Shown here: positions 35,092 to 43,112 of the stretch, one piece after another
How positions within the stretch are numbered: position 1 is the first letter of the stretch
Layout: every line of letters starts with the position of its first letter
DNA from: Chryseobacterium sp. 52
GTDB lineage: Bacteria > Bacteroidota > Bacteroidia > Flavobacteriales > Weeksellaceae
Assembly (NCBI RefSeq): GCF_002754245.1
Contig: NZ_PEEX01000001.1
Location: forward strand, 1,592,001-1,656,000
Length of the DNA: 64,000 bases
Direction: 5' to 3'
Translations under genes and position numbers: made by a program
Notes under the pieces: generated by a model
Databases searched by the model: none
Told to the model about the DNA's origin: nothing
The model's input: the letters and a program-made list of their open reading frames with translations, nothing else

Positions 35092-35529
35092 TTACTGTTT
35101 TTTTACATTATTATTGATGATCTCCTGAAACGCATTCAGAATATTGTTCCAGTTCGTCTTAAAGTTCGGCATCATTAAGCTGGCATCTGTCTTGCTGCCT
35201 TCATTCGGGCCTTTCTTTATATTGATAGCGGTGGTAACATTATCATACAGTTTTTTGCGGTCTTCCTCTATTCTTCTGAAATTGTTTTGAGAAAGCGTTT
35301 GGTCCAGTTTTTTCAGATCTTCATTCGAAATTTTGAAATCCTGTTTGTGCTTTTTCCCCTGGCTTTCAATAGAATAATGTGCATTGTTGCCTTTGATCAG
35401 CAGATTTTCGTACATGGGAGTAGTCCCTCCGCTTTTGGAATAGCTTATATCAAAATCTGAGTATACTTTCTGACTGTTACACGAAACTAATACTATGACC
35501 GCGAATAAGATCCCTAATATTTTGTTCAT
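35092..35529 (-). CDS. lipoprotein of unknown function
   Basis: A 145-residue protein with a lipoprotein signal (MNKILGILFAVIVLVSCNS, Cys17). The mature part SDFDISYSKSGGTTPMYENL resembles small conserved envelope proteins of Flavobacteria, with a coil DLKKLDQTLSQNNFRRIEED near residues 79-98. Its stop lies six bases before the mpl start region in transcription order (acyltransferase, lipoprotein, mpl), suggesting one operon. Confidence 0.75.
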   Translation of the reverse strand: MNKILGILFAVIVLVSCNSQKVYSDFDISYSKSGGTTPMYENLLIKGNNAHYSIESQGKKHKQDFKISNEDLKKLDQTLSQNNFRRIEEDRKKLYDNVTTAINIKKGPNEGSKTDASLMMPNFKTNWNNILNAFQEIINNNVKKQ

Positions 35530-35543
35530 AATTTTTACTTCCT

Positions 35544-36350
35544 TTAATTATTTGAATCCTTTTGTTCTAACTTTTTAGCTTTAAGTTCTTCATCATAATT
35601 GTGCAGTACATTGAAGTCTTCGGTCTGCTCAATGGCAGTCATAATCTTCAATAAGATTTCAGGCGCTTTTTCATTGTCGTAATCTATGTCCAGAGGTGCT
35701 TTGAATTCCATGGTAGGTTTTACGCCTGTAACCTTTACACGGAGACCTTTCTTGTCAAATGCCCTTCTGAAACCATTAATTTTGATAGGAATCACAATAG
35801 GGCGCTGATTTTTGACCAGTTTGGCTGTACCTCTTCGTCCTTGTGCAAAAGCAGATGTAGTACCCTGAGGGAAAGTAGCTACCCAGCCATTGTCCAAGGC
35901 TTTCATGATATTGTCAACTTCGGTAAGGTCTACCATTCTGTTGACGTTTTTACCTTCTGCTCTCCAGGTTCTTTTTACTGTGACAGCCCCTGCGATCTTG
36001 AAGATCTTTGGAAGAATTCCTTTATTCATGGTTTCTTCGGCTGCTACATAATAGAAATCGATCTTTGGGTTGAGCAGATAGATCGGGTTTTTAATAGTAT
36101 CCAGATATCCATTGTTTACAGCACAGAATGCATGATACATTGCTGCTACATCTGCAAAGTAGGTTTGATGATTACATACAAAAAGCACATTGGAATCCGG
36201 AAGATCCACAAGGTGTTCTGTACCGGTTATCTTCAGTTTATTAAAGCCGTTGAACCTTCTGTAGGATACAATTCCTAAAATAAAAATGATTAACCTTTTT
36301 AAAAAATAAGGTGTTCCGAATGCATCGGTGAAAATATTCTTCTTCGCCAT
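35544..36350 (-). CDS. 1-acyl-sn-glycerol-3-phosphate acyltransferase family protein
   Basis: A 268-residue PlsC-type membrane-associated enzyme that adds an acyl chain to lysophosphatidate or a related lipid. The motif I region is VCNHQTYFADVAAM near residues 55-68; here five residues separate His and Asp, while the textbook motif has four. Motif III is FPQGTTSAFAQGRRG near residues 160-174, and PIVIPIKINGFRRAF is motif IV. It is read together with the lipoprotein and mpl genes and preceded by a Nudix gene 27 bp upstream. Confidence 0.85.
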   Translation of the reverse strand: MAKKNIFTDAFGTPYFLKRLIIFILGIVSYRRFNGFNKLKITGTEHLVDLPDSNVLFVCNHQTYFADVAAMYHAFCAVNNGYLDTIKNPIYLLNPKIDFYYVAAEETMNKGILPKIFKIAGAVTVKRTWRAEGKNVNRMVDLTEVDNIMKALDNGWVATFPQGTTSAFAQGRRGTAKLVKNQRPIVIPIKINGFRRAFDKKGLRVKVTGVKPTMEFKAPLDIDYDNEKAPEILLKIMTAIEQTEDFNVLHNYDEELKAKKLEQKDSNN

Positions 36351-36377
36351 TTCTCAATTAAACACGGTAATGCAAAG

Positions 36378-37007
36378 TTACATTTTTTTCAGCAACTGGC
36401 TAAACTCGCTCAATATCATTGCTGTAGCCCCCCAGATAATATATCCATTGAAATTAATGACCGGAACTTCATGTCCGGCAGCACCCGGAAGTGCCATCAT
36501 TTCGGGATTATCAGGAAGACTGAGGAAAGAAGTAATAGGAAATTCTATAGTTTCTACCGCTTCACTCTGCTGAAGAACGAAAAGCGGATTCTTTTTAGTA
36601 TACGAAATATAGGGATAGACATAAAAATTACTCGGTGGAACATAGATCGGGGACATCTCCCTGATTACCCTGATGTAATGCTTGTCTATTCCAATTTCTT
36701 CCGAAGTCTCACGAACGGCAGTTTCAGCGAAATCTCTGTCCATTTCTTCACGCTTGCCACCTGGCAGGGAGATTTGTCCGCTGTGCCTGTCATGTTCATT
36801 GATTGTTCTTTGAATCAAAGGGAAATACCATTCATTGTCTTTTAAATAAAGGACAATATTAACGGCTGCAAATTTTGGATTTTTTGCCAAGATTTCATCA
36901 TAGGTAAATACAGGTCGGGAAGGAGGTGAAAATACCCCGTGGGCATTTGTTCCGGGCAGTGTTACATTTGTTATTTTCCTCAATAAATCTTTTCCAAAAC
37001 TTTCCAT
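36378..37007 (-). CDS. Nudix hydrolase, CoA pyrophosphatase type
   Basis: A 209-residue Nudix protein. The Nudix box spans LPGGKREEMDRDFAETAV and RETSEEIGID near residues 82-107, with the catalytic Arg-Glu-x-x-Glu-Glu. The preceding LIQRTINEHDRHSGQISLPG is the UPF0035 signature of CoA pyrophosphatases, which cleave CoA and its derivatives. It starts the leftward group with the acyltransferase gene. Confidence 0.9.
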   Translation of the reverse strand: MESFGKDLLRKITNVTLPGTNAHGVFSPPSRPVFTYDEILAKNPKFAAVNIVLYLKDNEWYFPLIQRTINEHDRHSGQISLPGGKREEMDRDFAETAVRETSEEIGIDKHYIRVIREMSPIYVPPSNFYVYPYISYTKKNPLFVLQQSEAVETIEFPITSFLSLPDNPEMMALPGAAGHEVPVINFNGYIIWGATAMILSEFSQLLKKM

Positions 37008-37183
37008 AGCTCAAATTTAGCAATATATCCTGAAGAAAAGAATAGCCATTAACATTAATTAACCATTGGTGGAGAATTAAAAAAAATTAATGAGTAAAAA
37101 GACTGAAGAATGTATAGATTGTAATGCTTGCGAAATTTTAATATAGAAAAATTAGAGTTATTTTGTTGTTTTATGTGGAATAT

Positions 37184-37329
37184 ACGGTGATTACGTACCG
37201 TGTTTTCACCTAACTGAAATACATGATTCGCAGAAAACGGTAAACCGTTACATCCAAAACGGTAAACCGTGATTTTTTAAATTTACACTTTAGCCGTGGT
37301 TTTTCATTTTGGTTTAGCATATACCTTTG
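37184..37329 (+). promoter_or_regulatory. curli-like operon control region with tandem palindromes
   Basis: ACGGTAAACCGT, a perfect 12-bp palindrome, occurs at 37237-37248 and 37259-37270, 22 bp apart. A split copy ACGGT-8-ACCGT is at 37184-37201. The 13-mer AAACCGTGATTTT (37264-37276) is repeated at 38260-38272 before the second gene. A TACCTTTG -7-like box is at 37322-37329, and TAAATTTA at 37278-37285 is another option. The rest of the gap 37008-37360 has no gene. Confidence 0.6.
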
Positions 37330-37360
37330 TCATACTATTAACCAATTAATTTTTACCAAG

Positions 37361-38179
37361 ATGAAAAACTTTATTACAGGTGTATTTACACTAATGGCCA
37401 TGAGTTTCAGCTTCGCACAATCAAACATTGATGTTACTGCCCAGATCGGAAACTTAAATACTGCTACTGTTGACCAGACAGGTCTTTTAAACATTAACTC
37501 CCTGACTCAGGATGGAAACCGTAACACAGCGGATATTGATCAGGTAGGTGTGCTGAACATTAATACTGCTGAAAGTATCGGTAACAGAAACTCAATTGAT
37601 GTAGACCAAACAGGTCTGGGAAATACCAACGATGTAAGCCAAATGGGAAACAGAAACTCTGCGGTAACCTGGCAGCTTGGTGCATTTAACTCTACAGAAC
37701 AGACTCAGATAGGAAGAAGAAATGAAACATCTTCTGTACAGTTGGGTATAGGAAATGGTGTTGTGCAATATCAGGATGGAAGAAGAAATGATGCTTCTGC
37801 TATTCAGGTAGGTAATGGTAACGATGCTTATCAGATCCAGCTTGGAAGAAGAAATGATGCAAGTGGTCTTCAGATAGGTAACGCTAACCTTTTGGTACAA
37901 TATCAGGATGGTGATGACAACAGTGCAACACACGATCAGTTAGGAAATAACAATGTTGCTGCTTCTGTACAGGTGGGTGATGATAATACGGCTATAGGAG
38001 TTCAGGTTGGAAACGGAAACCAATTATATCAATTCCAAATAGGAGATTCCAATACTGCAGTTGACGTTCAGATGGGTAATAACAACTTTACCTGGGTAGC
38101 CCAAAGCGGAGATTCTCACATTCATGTAGGAACTCAAATGGGTAACGGAAACTCAATGGTGGTGAACCAATCTAATTAA
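37361..38179 (+). CDS. curlin-repeat amyloid subunit (CsgA-like)
   Basis: A 272-residue secreted fibre subunit. After a 20-residue signal peptide (MKNFITGVFTLMAMSFSFAQ) and seven residues, residues 28-269 are 22 consecutive 11-residue units of the form Q-x-G-x-x-N-x5 with no insertion or deletion; only unit 5 begins with Ser. E. coli CsgA has five units of about 22 residues, each equal to two of these. The protein should fold as a long cross-beta solenoid with Gln/Asn ladders and assemble outside the cell. The genes behind it encode the matching export factors. It is followed by a hairpin that may weaken read-through, so this gene could be expressed more than the rest. Confidence 0.92.
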   Translation: MKNFITGVFTLMAMSFSFAQSNIDVTAQIGNLNTATVDQTGLLNINSLTQDGNRNTADIDQVGVLNINTAESIGNRNSIDVDQTGLGNTNDVSQMGNRNSAVTWQLGAFNSTEQTQIGRRNETSSVQLGIGNGVVQYQDGRRNDASAIQVGNGNDAYQIQLGRRNDASGLQIGNANLLVQYQDGDDNSATHDQLGNNNVAASVQVGDDNTAIGVQVGNGNQLYQFQIGDSNTAVDVQMGNNNFTWVAQSGDSHIHVGTQMGNGNSMVVNQSN

Positions 38180-38202
38180 TTCTATGTACTGTAAACTACA
38201 AT

Positions 38203-38238
38203 AAAAAGGAGAAGCTGCACAGTTTTCTCCTTTTTAGA
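38203..38238 (+). terminator. terminator or attenuator after the CsgA-like gene
   Basis: AAAAAGGAGAA / TTCTCCTTTTT (38203-38213, 38225-38235) lies between the two curlin genes. A weak terminator here would give more transcript of the main subunit. Confidence 0.75.
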
Positions 38239-38259
38239 TTGAACAATAAATATACCCGG

Positions 38260-38279
38260 AAACCGTGATTTTATATTTG
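38260..38279 (+). promoter_or_regulatory. second promoter inside the curli-like locus
   Basis: AAACCGTGATTTT (38260-38272), identical to the csgA-upstream copy, runs directly into a TATATTTG -7 box (38272-38279), 61 bases before the ATG of the minor subunit gene. Confidence 0.55.
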
Positions 38280-38340
38280 TACCTGCTGGGTGTGTTTTTC
38301 CAGATACTCTATTCATGTACCTTTATTAAAAATTAATACC

Positions 38341-38739
38341 ATGTTGAAACTGGGATGGGGTGCCTTTACACTTTTCGCAGTACTGAGCGTGAAAGCGCAA
38401 CAGATAGACTGGGACAAGATCAACAGCAGTACTGTTCTTAATCTTATTACAAGACAGCAGACAGAACAGGGGTTTTATGGCTCCAATATAATTCAGATGG
38501 GAGATCATAATAATGCAGAGCTTTCCCTTAATGCTAAGACCAATATTGCCATACAACAGCTTGGGGATTATAATACGCTTTATTTTATCAATTCATTTAC
38601 GGATAAAGAAACCAAAACTGCCGTTACTGCACAGGGAAATAACAATATCATTGATATCACCGGAAGCAACAGTATCTCAGACGGAATGCAGATCAATGTA
38701 AAAGGTGACAACAAAACCATTTTCATGAGAAATTATTAA
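38341..38739 (+). CDS. minor curlin-like subunit (CsgB-like)
   Basis: A 132-residue secreted protein. The start at ATG 38341 opens a signal peptide (MLKLGWGAFTLFAVLSVKAQ); an upstream ATG at 38290 would add residues from the promoter. The mature part has about four imperfect curlin units: IQMGDHNNAE, QQLGDYNTLY, TAQGNNNIID and NVKGDNKTIF. The short and irregular repeat set, and the place between the main subunit and csgE, fit a nucleator like CsgB. This role is inferred. Confidence 0.72.
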   Translation: MLKLGWGAFTLFAVLSVKAQQIDWDKINSSTVLNLITRQQTEQGFYGSNIIQMGDHNNAELSLNAKTNIAIQQLGDYNTLYFINSFTDKETKTAVTAQGNNNIIDITGSNSISDGMQINVKGDNKTIFMRNY

Positions 38740-38746
38740 AACACAC

Positions 38747-39481
38747 GTGATGAAACTTTTATATTCCTTGAGTCTGTGCACTTTATTTATCTTCCTGTCT
38801 TCAATGGTTGATGGGCAGGAAGATAAAAAAGTGAACGCCAGGATAGAAAGCAGCATCCTTGAAAATCAGATCAAACTGAAAGCGGTGATCACCAATAATA
38901 CTCCCGTTTATAAAGAACTGAATTATCTCTTGATTTCCATAAAAAAAGGAAGTGCCGGAAACCTTTCCAATAACCGGCAGAGCGGTAAATTTTCCATCAA
39001 TCCTAATGAAGTAAAAATTTTGTCTGAGATCAATGTCAATCTTGAACAGAAAGATGCTCTGAAAGCTTTCCTTTATGTACGGGATGAGGAAACCCAAAAA
39101 CTCATCGCCAAAGACAGTCTTGAACTTAACAGTGATCTGTTTAAAAAGAAAACAGCCAAGGTAGAAGAGGATGCTGTTTTTGAATTGAAAGGACTGACGA
39201 TTGATGAGACTAAAACAAAGGTCGGAAAAGACTTCTATGATCTTTTTTATCTTCAGTACAGTCAGCTTTCCGATAAAAGCAGCGGAGCAATTACCGTTTC
39301 TGAACTTCCTCTTCGCGGAACCAGTGGCCAGATCAGCATCCAGATCGATGACAAAGTTATTTACAGTTTTATGACCAATCCCAATGAAGATTATTTGAAA
39401 GAACAGCTGGCAGCCAGCCTAAAATATATCAAAGAATTTAATATAAAGAAAAACCTCATTAAAAATGAATTTATCTACTAA
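38747..39481 (+). CDS. csgE: CsgE with extra N-terminal CsgC/CsgH-like domain
   Basis: A 244-residue periplasmic protein. After the signal peptide (to about residue 23) residues 26-130 form a beta-sandwich-like domain (RIESSILENQIKLKAVITNN, SGKFSINPNEVKIL) like the CsgC/CsgH amyloid-control proteins. Residues about 143-235 match CsgE: ELKGLTIDETKTKVGKDFYD, GAITVSELPLRGTSGQI and VIYSFMTNPNEDYLKEQ. CsgE caps the CsgG channel and passes subunits to it. E. coli CsgE is about half this length. The gene follows the minor subunit by seven bases. Confidence 0.87.
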   Translation: MMKLLYSLSLCTLFIFLSSMVDGQEDKKVNARIESSILENQIKLKAVITNNTPVYKELNYLLISIKKGSAGNLSNNRQSGKFSINPNEVKILSEINVNLEQKDALKAFLYVRDEETQKLIAKDSLELNSDLFKKKTAKVEEDAVFELKGLTIDETKTKVGKDFYDLFYLQYSQLSDKSSGAITVSELPLRGTSGQISIQIDDKVIYSFMTNPNEDYLKEQLAASLKYIKEFNIKKNLIKNEFIY

Positions 39482-39492
39482 AAACGTCCGCC

Positions 39493-39903
39493 ATGAAAAC
39501 TTTTATCATTATTTTGACCTTTATTGCGGGTATTTTCTCAGGAAAATCTCAGCAACTCGTTTATAAGCCCATCAATCCGGCATTCGGAGGTGATACTTTT
39601 AATTACCAGTGGCTTTTAAGTTCAGCAAATGCTCAGAATCAGTTTGACGAAAAAGATGATTACAGCAACTTGCTCGATAGCGTTAATTCTCTAGATAGCT
39701 TCAGTCAGAGCCTCAACAGGCAGATACTGAGTGAACTGTCCAGGAAATTGTTTGAAGATCAGTTCGGGGAGGGCAGTTTAAAGCCCGGAAATTATCTTTT
39801 CGGATCGCTTTATCTGCAGATCACTACTACAGCCCAGGGACTTTTGATCAATATTTTGGATACCAGTTCAGGCGATCAGTCCGAGATCGTGATTCCAAAA
39901 TAA
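39493..39903 (+). CDS. csgF: curli assembly protein CsgF
   Basis: A 136-residue secreted protein. Right after the signal peptide (ending SGKSQ) stands QQLVYKPINPAFGGDTFNYQ, the conserved N-terminal segment with NPxFGGxxxN that in E. coli CsgF lodges in the CsgG pore, followed by WLLSSANAQNQF. It should couple export to nucleation at the cell surface. The gene lies between csgE (11 bp) and csgG (25 bp). Confidence 0.93.
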   Translation: MKTFIIILTFIAGIFSGKSQQLVYKPINPAFGGDTFNYQWLLSSANAQNQFDEKDDYSNLLDSVNSLDSFSQSLNRQILSELSRKLFEDQFGEGSLKPGNYLFGSLYLQITTTAQGLLINILDTSSGDQSEIVIPK

Positions 39904-39928
39904 AAAATAACTAAAAACCAGACTTACC

Positions 39929-41293
39929 ATGAGAACTTACACTTACACCAGAATTTTTTTCTGTACGTTCCTGCTATGTTTAATGCAGGCCTGCAGTTCA
40001 ATGCTGGGTCTTCCTTCCGATCCTGAAAGATCCACCATGGGAGAACTCACCCCCTCTACTGCGGAATTGAAGAGCCTTCCTCTTCCCAATGAAAAAATCG
40101 TCATAGGCGTCTACAAATTCAGAGACCAGACCGGCCAGTATAAACCGTCAGAAAACGGAAATAACTGGAGTACGGCTGTTCCGCAGGGAACCACAACCAT
40201 TTTAATCAAAGCGCTTGAAGACAGCCGGTGGTTTATCCCTATCGAAAGAGAAAATATTGCCAATCTTTTAAACGAAAGACAGATCATCCGGTCCACAAGA
40301 CAGGAATACATGAAAGATGCCGATAAAACCAGCCAATCCCTTCCACCTCTTCTGTATGCAGGAATCCTTCTGGAAGGAGGCGTGATCTCTTATGACAGCA
40401 ATGTCATGACCGGAGGGCTCGGAGCCAGATACTTCGGGATCGGGGCTTCTACACAGTACCGTCAGGATAGGATTACCATTTATCTGCGGGCTGTTTCTAC
40501 CCTTAACGGCGAAATTCTTAAAACCGTGTACATCTCCAAAACGATCCTTTCCACCAGCGTAAACGGAAGCTTTTTCAGATATATTGATACAGAAAGATTG
40601 CTGGAAGCAGAGGTGGGACTTACTCAGAATGAGCCTGTGCAGCTTGCTGTAACTGAAGCAATAGAGAAAGCAGTAAGATCTTTAATTATCGAAGGGATCA
40701 GGGATAAAATATGGGGAAAATCCTCAGAAAATTTAACAGGATATCAGGCTCTGATCAGTGATTATAATAAAGAGCAGGAAGATAATGTAGGCAGAACAGT
40801 AGGCAATAAGTTTCCTGAGAACTACAGACAGAAAATTTCCTTTTTTGCGAATATAGAAGCTCAAAAGATTAAAGATGATTATGTAAATCCTAAAATGAAT
40901 GCCGGAGGAAAGCTGGGAATCAAATATTTTATAAATCCCAATTTCAATATTGAAGCCAGCGGCAGTTATTTCACTTTAGAGAATAAAAATATTATTAAAA
41001 GAAACTACATTGTTCCCGAGCTCAATCTCGAATTTCTTTTGTTCCCGAAATACAGATTCAGTCCATACGTATACGGTGGAATGGGAGCAATGTTCTCAAA
41101 ATATAAGCCTCAGTATAAAGGGCAGGTCGGTGGCGGGCTGGAATACATGATTGGAAATAACACTGCAATCCGGGCTTCATCACAATACGATATAGGTTTT
41201 AGAGACAACTGGGAAGGGTTGGTGAACGGAAAAAGAAAAGACCAGGCACTCCGCTTTGCCATTGGAATCAATTTTTACCTTGGAAACAAATAA
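39929..41293 (+). CDS. csgG: curli secretion channel CsgG with C-terminal barrel-like extension
   Basis: A 454-residue outer membrane lipoprotein (lipobox LMQAC, Cys22). Residues about 50-262 match CsgG closely, for example KIVIGVYKFRDQTGQYKP, STAVPQGTTTILIKALEDSR, WFIPIERENIANLLNERQII. The pore-constriction loop reads SENGNNWST against YPASNFST in E. coli, one residue longer. E. coli CsgG ends near residue 277; here about 180 more residues follow, with beta-strands such as GGKLGIKYFINPNFNIEASG and YGGMGAMFSKY and the final ALRFAIGINFYLGNK, like an eight-stranded OmpA/OmpW-type barrel. The nonamer would thus carry nine extra barrels or plugs. Confidence 0.93.
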   Translation: MRTYTYTRIFFCTFLLCLMQACSSMLGLPSDPERSTMGELTPSTAELKSLPLPNEKIVIGVYKFRDQTGQYKPSENGNNWSTAVPQGTTTILIKALEDSRWFIPIERENIANLLNERQIIRSTRQEYMKDADKTSQSLPPLLYAGILLEGGVISYDSNVMTGGLGARYFGIGASTQYRQDRITIYLRAVSTLNGEILKTVYISKTILSTSVNGSFFRYIDTERLLEAEVGLTQNEPVQLAVTEAIEKAVRSLIIEGIRDKIWGKSSENLTGYQALISDYNKEQEDNVGRTVGNKFPENYRQKISFFANIEAQKIKDDYVNPKMNAGGKLGIKYFINPNFNIEASGSYFTLENKNIIKRNYIVPELNLEFLLFPKYRFSPYVYGGMGAMFSKYKPQYKGQVGGGLEYMIGNNTAIRASSQYDIGFRDNWEGLVNGKRKDQALRFAIGINFYLGNK

Positions 41294-41304
41294 AAACATG
41301 AACT

Positions 41305-42816
41305 ATGAAAACTTTAATCAAAATACTCAGCATATTCATCCTTACTTTTTGTCTGTTTTCATGTGATGAAGAACTTGTAGAACAGGCTCAGACAGGAATA
41401 TTGAAAGGAAAGGTGGTGAAAAGAGGGACTAATGTGCCTATTTCTAATGTGAAGATTTTTACAGCACCTACGACACAGACGGTTTTCAGCGCTACAGACG
41501 GTACATTTGAAATTGCCGCCATGCCCATAGGAAATTATTCCGTGAAGGCCGAACTCTCAGGGTATATCACCAATTTTCAGGGTGTTAATATGCAAAATGA
41601 AAACCAGGTGGTCACCGTGGTTTTTGAAATGGACGATGATGAATCACTTAATTCCCCTCCTTCTGCACCGCAGCTGCTAAGTCCGGTAGACAATGCGGTG
41701 AACCAGCCATTAAACGTGGAGCTGACATGGACAGCAACTGATCCCGATACGGCTGATGTTTTAAAATATAGTTTAACAATTAAGAATAACCTCGATACTC
41801 AAGTTATTCAGGTTAATGATTTGACGGCGAAACATTATTCGCTTTCAAATCTGAAGTTTGGTGTTAGTTACTTCTGGCAGGTGTCTGTTTCGGACGGCAT
41901 TCACCCGCCAGTTTTAAGTTTAATCAGTAAGTTTACAACCAATACGGTTCCGGCAAACCGTTACCATTATGTACAGAAACAGAACGGTAATTTTGTGATC
42001 ATGTCGAGCGATGCACAGGGAAACAGTTTTCAGTTTACCAATGCATCCTACAACAGCTGGAGACCCCGAAAAAATAATAATGCCGGGCTCATCGCATTTC
42101 TGCGGACCGAAGGCGGAAGTACCCATATTTATACCGCAAATCCTGATGGATCTAATCCCTTTAAGGTAACCACGGTACCTGCAGCAGGTTTTAATAATTA
42201 TGAAATGGATTTTGCATGGAGCACAAACGGTCAGGAAATTCTCTATTCGAATTTCAATAAACTATACAGGATCAATAAAGACGGCAGCGGACTGACTCTG
42301 GTGTATACAACTCCGGATGGAAGCATGATCTCTGAATGCGACTGGAGCTATGATGGAAGCAGGATTGCTTTAAAAACAAATGATTACAGCGGATATACTA
42401 CAAAGATCTATATTATTGATATGACAGGAAGTATTTTGAAAACCATTCTGTCAGGCTCTCCGGGAGCTTCAGGCGGGCTTAATTTCTCTGTAGACGGACA
42501 AATGCTTGTCTTTACCAGAGATGTTTCAGGATATCAGGATGGAAGCGGTAATTATCGCCAGCTTGATTCCCATATTTTTATCTATAATATAACAAACGAT
42601 ACGGTATATGATATTTCTACGGAAAGCGAAAAACCACTGGGAACAAACGATCTTGATCCGAGATTTTCACCCAATAATGCACAGGTAATCTTTATGAATA
42701 CCTCCAATGATAATATATCGCAGAAAAATGTAATGGTCATTGATCTCAACAGTACCATGACCGATCTTTCGAGAGCTTCTCTTTTCAGTAACGGAGAGAT
42801 GCCGGATTATGAGTAG
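41305..42816 (+). CDS. lipoprotein with CarboxypepD_reg, FN3-like and TolB-like propeller domains
   Basis: A 503-residue lipoprotein (MKTLIKILSIFILTFCLFSC, Cys20). Residues 32-105 are a carboxypeptidase-regulatory beta-sandwich (LKGKVVKRGTNVPISNVKIF). Residues 120-213 resemble a fibronectin type III domain (LLSPVDNAVNQPLNVELTW). Residues 225-500 hold propeller repeats of the TolB/PD40 kind (HIYTANPDGSNPFKVT, LYRINKDGSGLTLVY, SYDGSRIALKTNDYSG, DPRFSPNNAQVIFM). It follows csgG by 11 bp and ends the operon, so it probably serves the fibre or its anchoring, although no such Csg protein is known from E. coli. Confidence 0.82.
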   Translation: MKTLIKILSIFILTFCLFSCDEELVEQAQTGILKGKVVKRGTNVPISNVKIFTAPTTQTVFSATDGTFEIAAMPIGNYSVKAELSGYITNFQGVNMQNENQVVTVVFEMDDDESLNSPPSAPQLLSPVDNAVNQPLNVELTWTATDPDTADVLKYSLTIKNNLDTQVIQVNDLTAKHYSLSNLKFGVSYFWQVSVSDGIHPPVLSLISKFTTNTVPANRYHYVQKQNGNFVIMSSDAQGNSFQFTNASYNSWRPRKNNNAGLIAFLRTEGGSTHIYTANPDGSNPFKVTTVPAAGFNNYEMDFAWSTNGQEILYSNFNKLYRINKDGSGLTLVYTTPDGSMISECDWSYDGSRIALKTNDYSGYTTKIYIIDMTGSILKTILSGSPGASGGLNFSVDGQMLVFTRDVSGYQDGSGNYRQLDSHIFIYNITNDTVYDISTESEKPLGTNDLDPRFSPNNAQVIFMNTSNDNISQKNVMVIDLNSTMTDLSRASLFSNGEMPDYE

Positions 42817-42839
42817 GGAAGAATAATAAATCAATGGTG

Positions 42840-42873
42840 AATGGTCAATTATCAATTTAGATAATTGACCATT
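42840..42873. terminator. hairpin after the curli-like operon
   Basis: AATGGTCAATTAT / ATAATTGACCATT is a perfect 13-bp stem 24 bases after the last stop codon of the operon. It lacks a good T-run, so it may be a processing or repeat element rather than a classic terminator. The remaining gap to 43040 has no gene. Confidence 0.6.
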
Positions 42874-43043
42874 GACTTATATGGGTGTTTCGAGTTACGG
42901 GGTAAAGGGGTGTATGAATTTTTCAGGGTTAGAAGATACTGGATGCGTATTGATTATGCTGACTTATTGTGAAAACATTTTGAGATCAAGCCTTTATCAT
43001 CTGAAAACTGATCATTTACTTGCGAGCAAAATTCACTATTGAC

Positions 43044-43101
43044 TTCGATTAACCTCAAAAAATCCAAACCGGAAGGTTTGGATTTTTTGAGGTTAATCGA
43101 A
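43044..43101 (-). terminator. strong 27-bp hairpin terminator
   Basis: A perfect 27-bp stem (43044-43070 with 43075-43101) with a GGAA loop and T-rich arm, placed 12 bases after the stop of the LuxR-type gene on the minus strand. It can also stop transcripts coming from the curli side. Confidence 0.85.
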
Positions 43102-43112
43102 ATTGGTTTTCA

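Noticed and set aside
37361..38179. 33-base periodic DNA that could look like a repeat array
   Set aside because: The period comes from the 11-residue protein repeat in a single open frame; there are no constant repeats with unrelated spacers, so it is not CRISPR.
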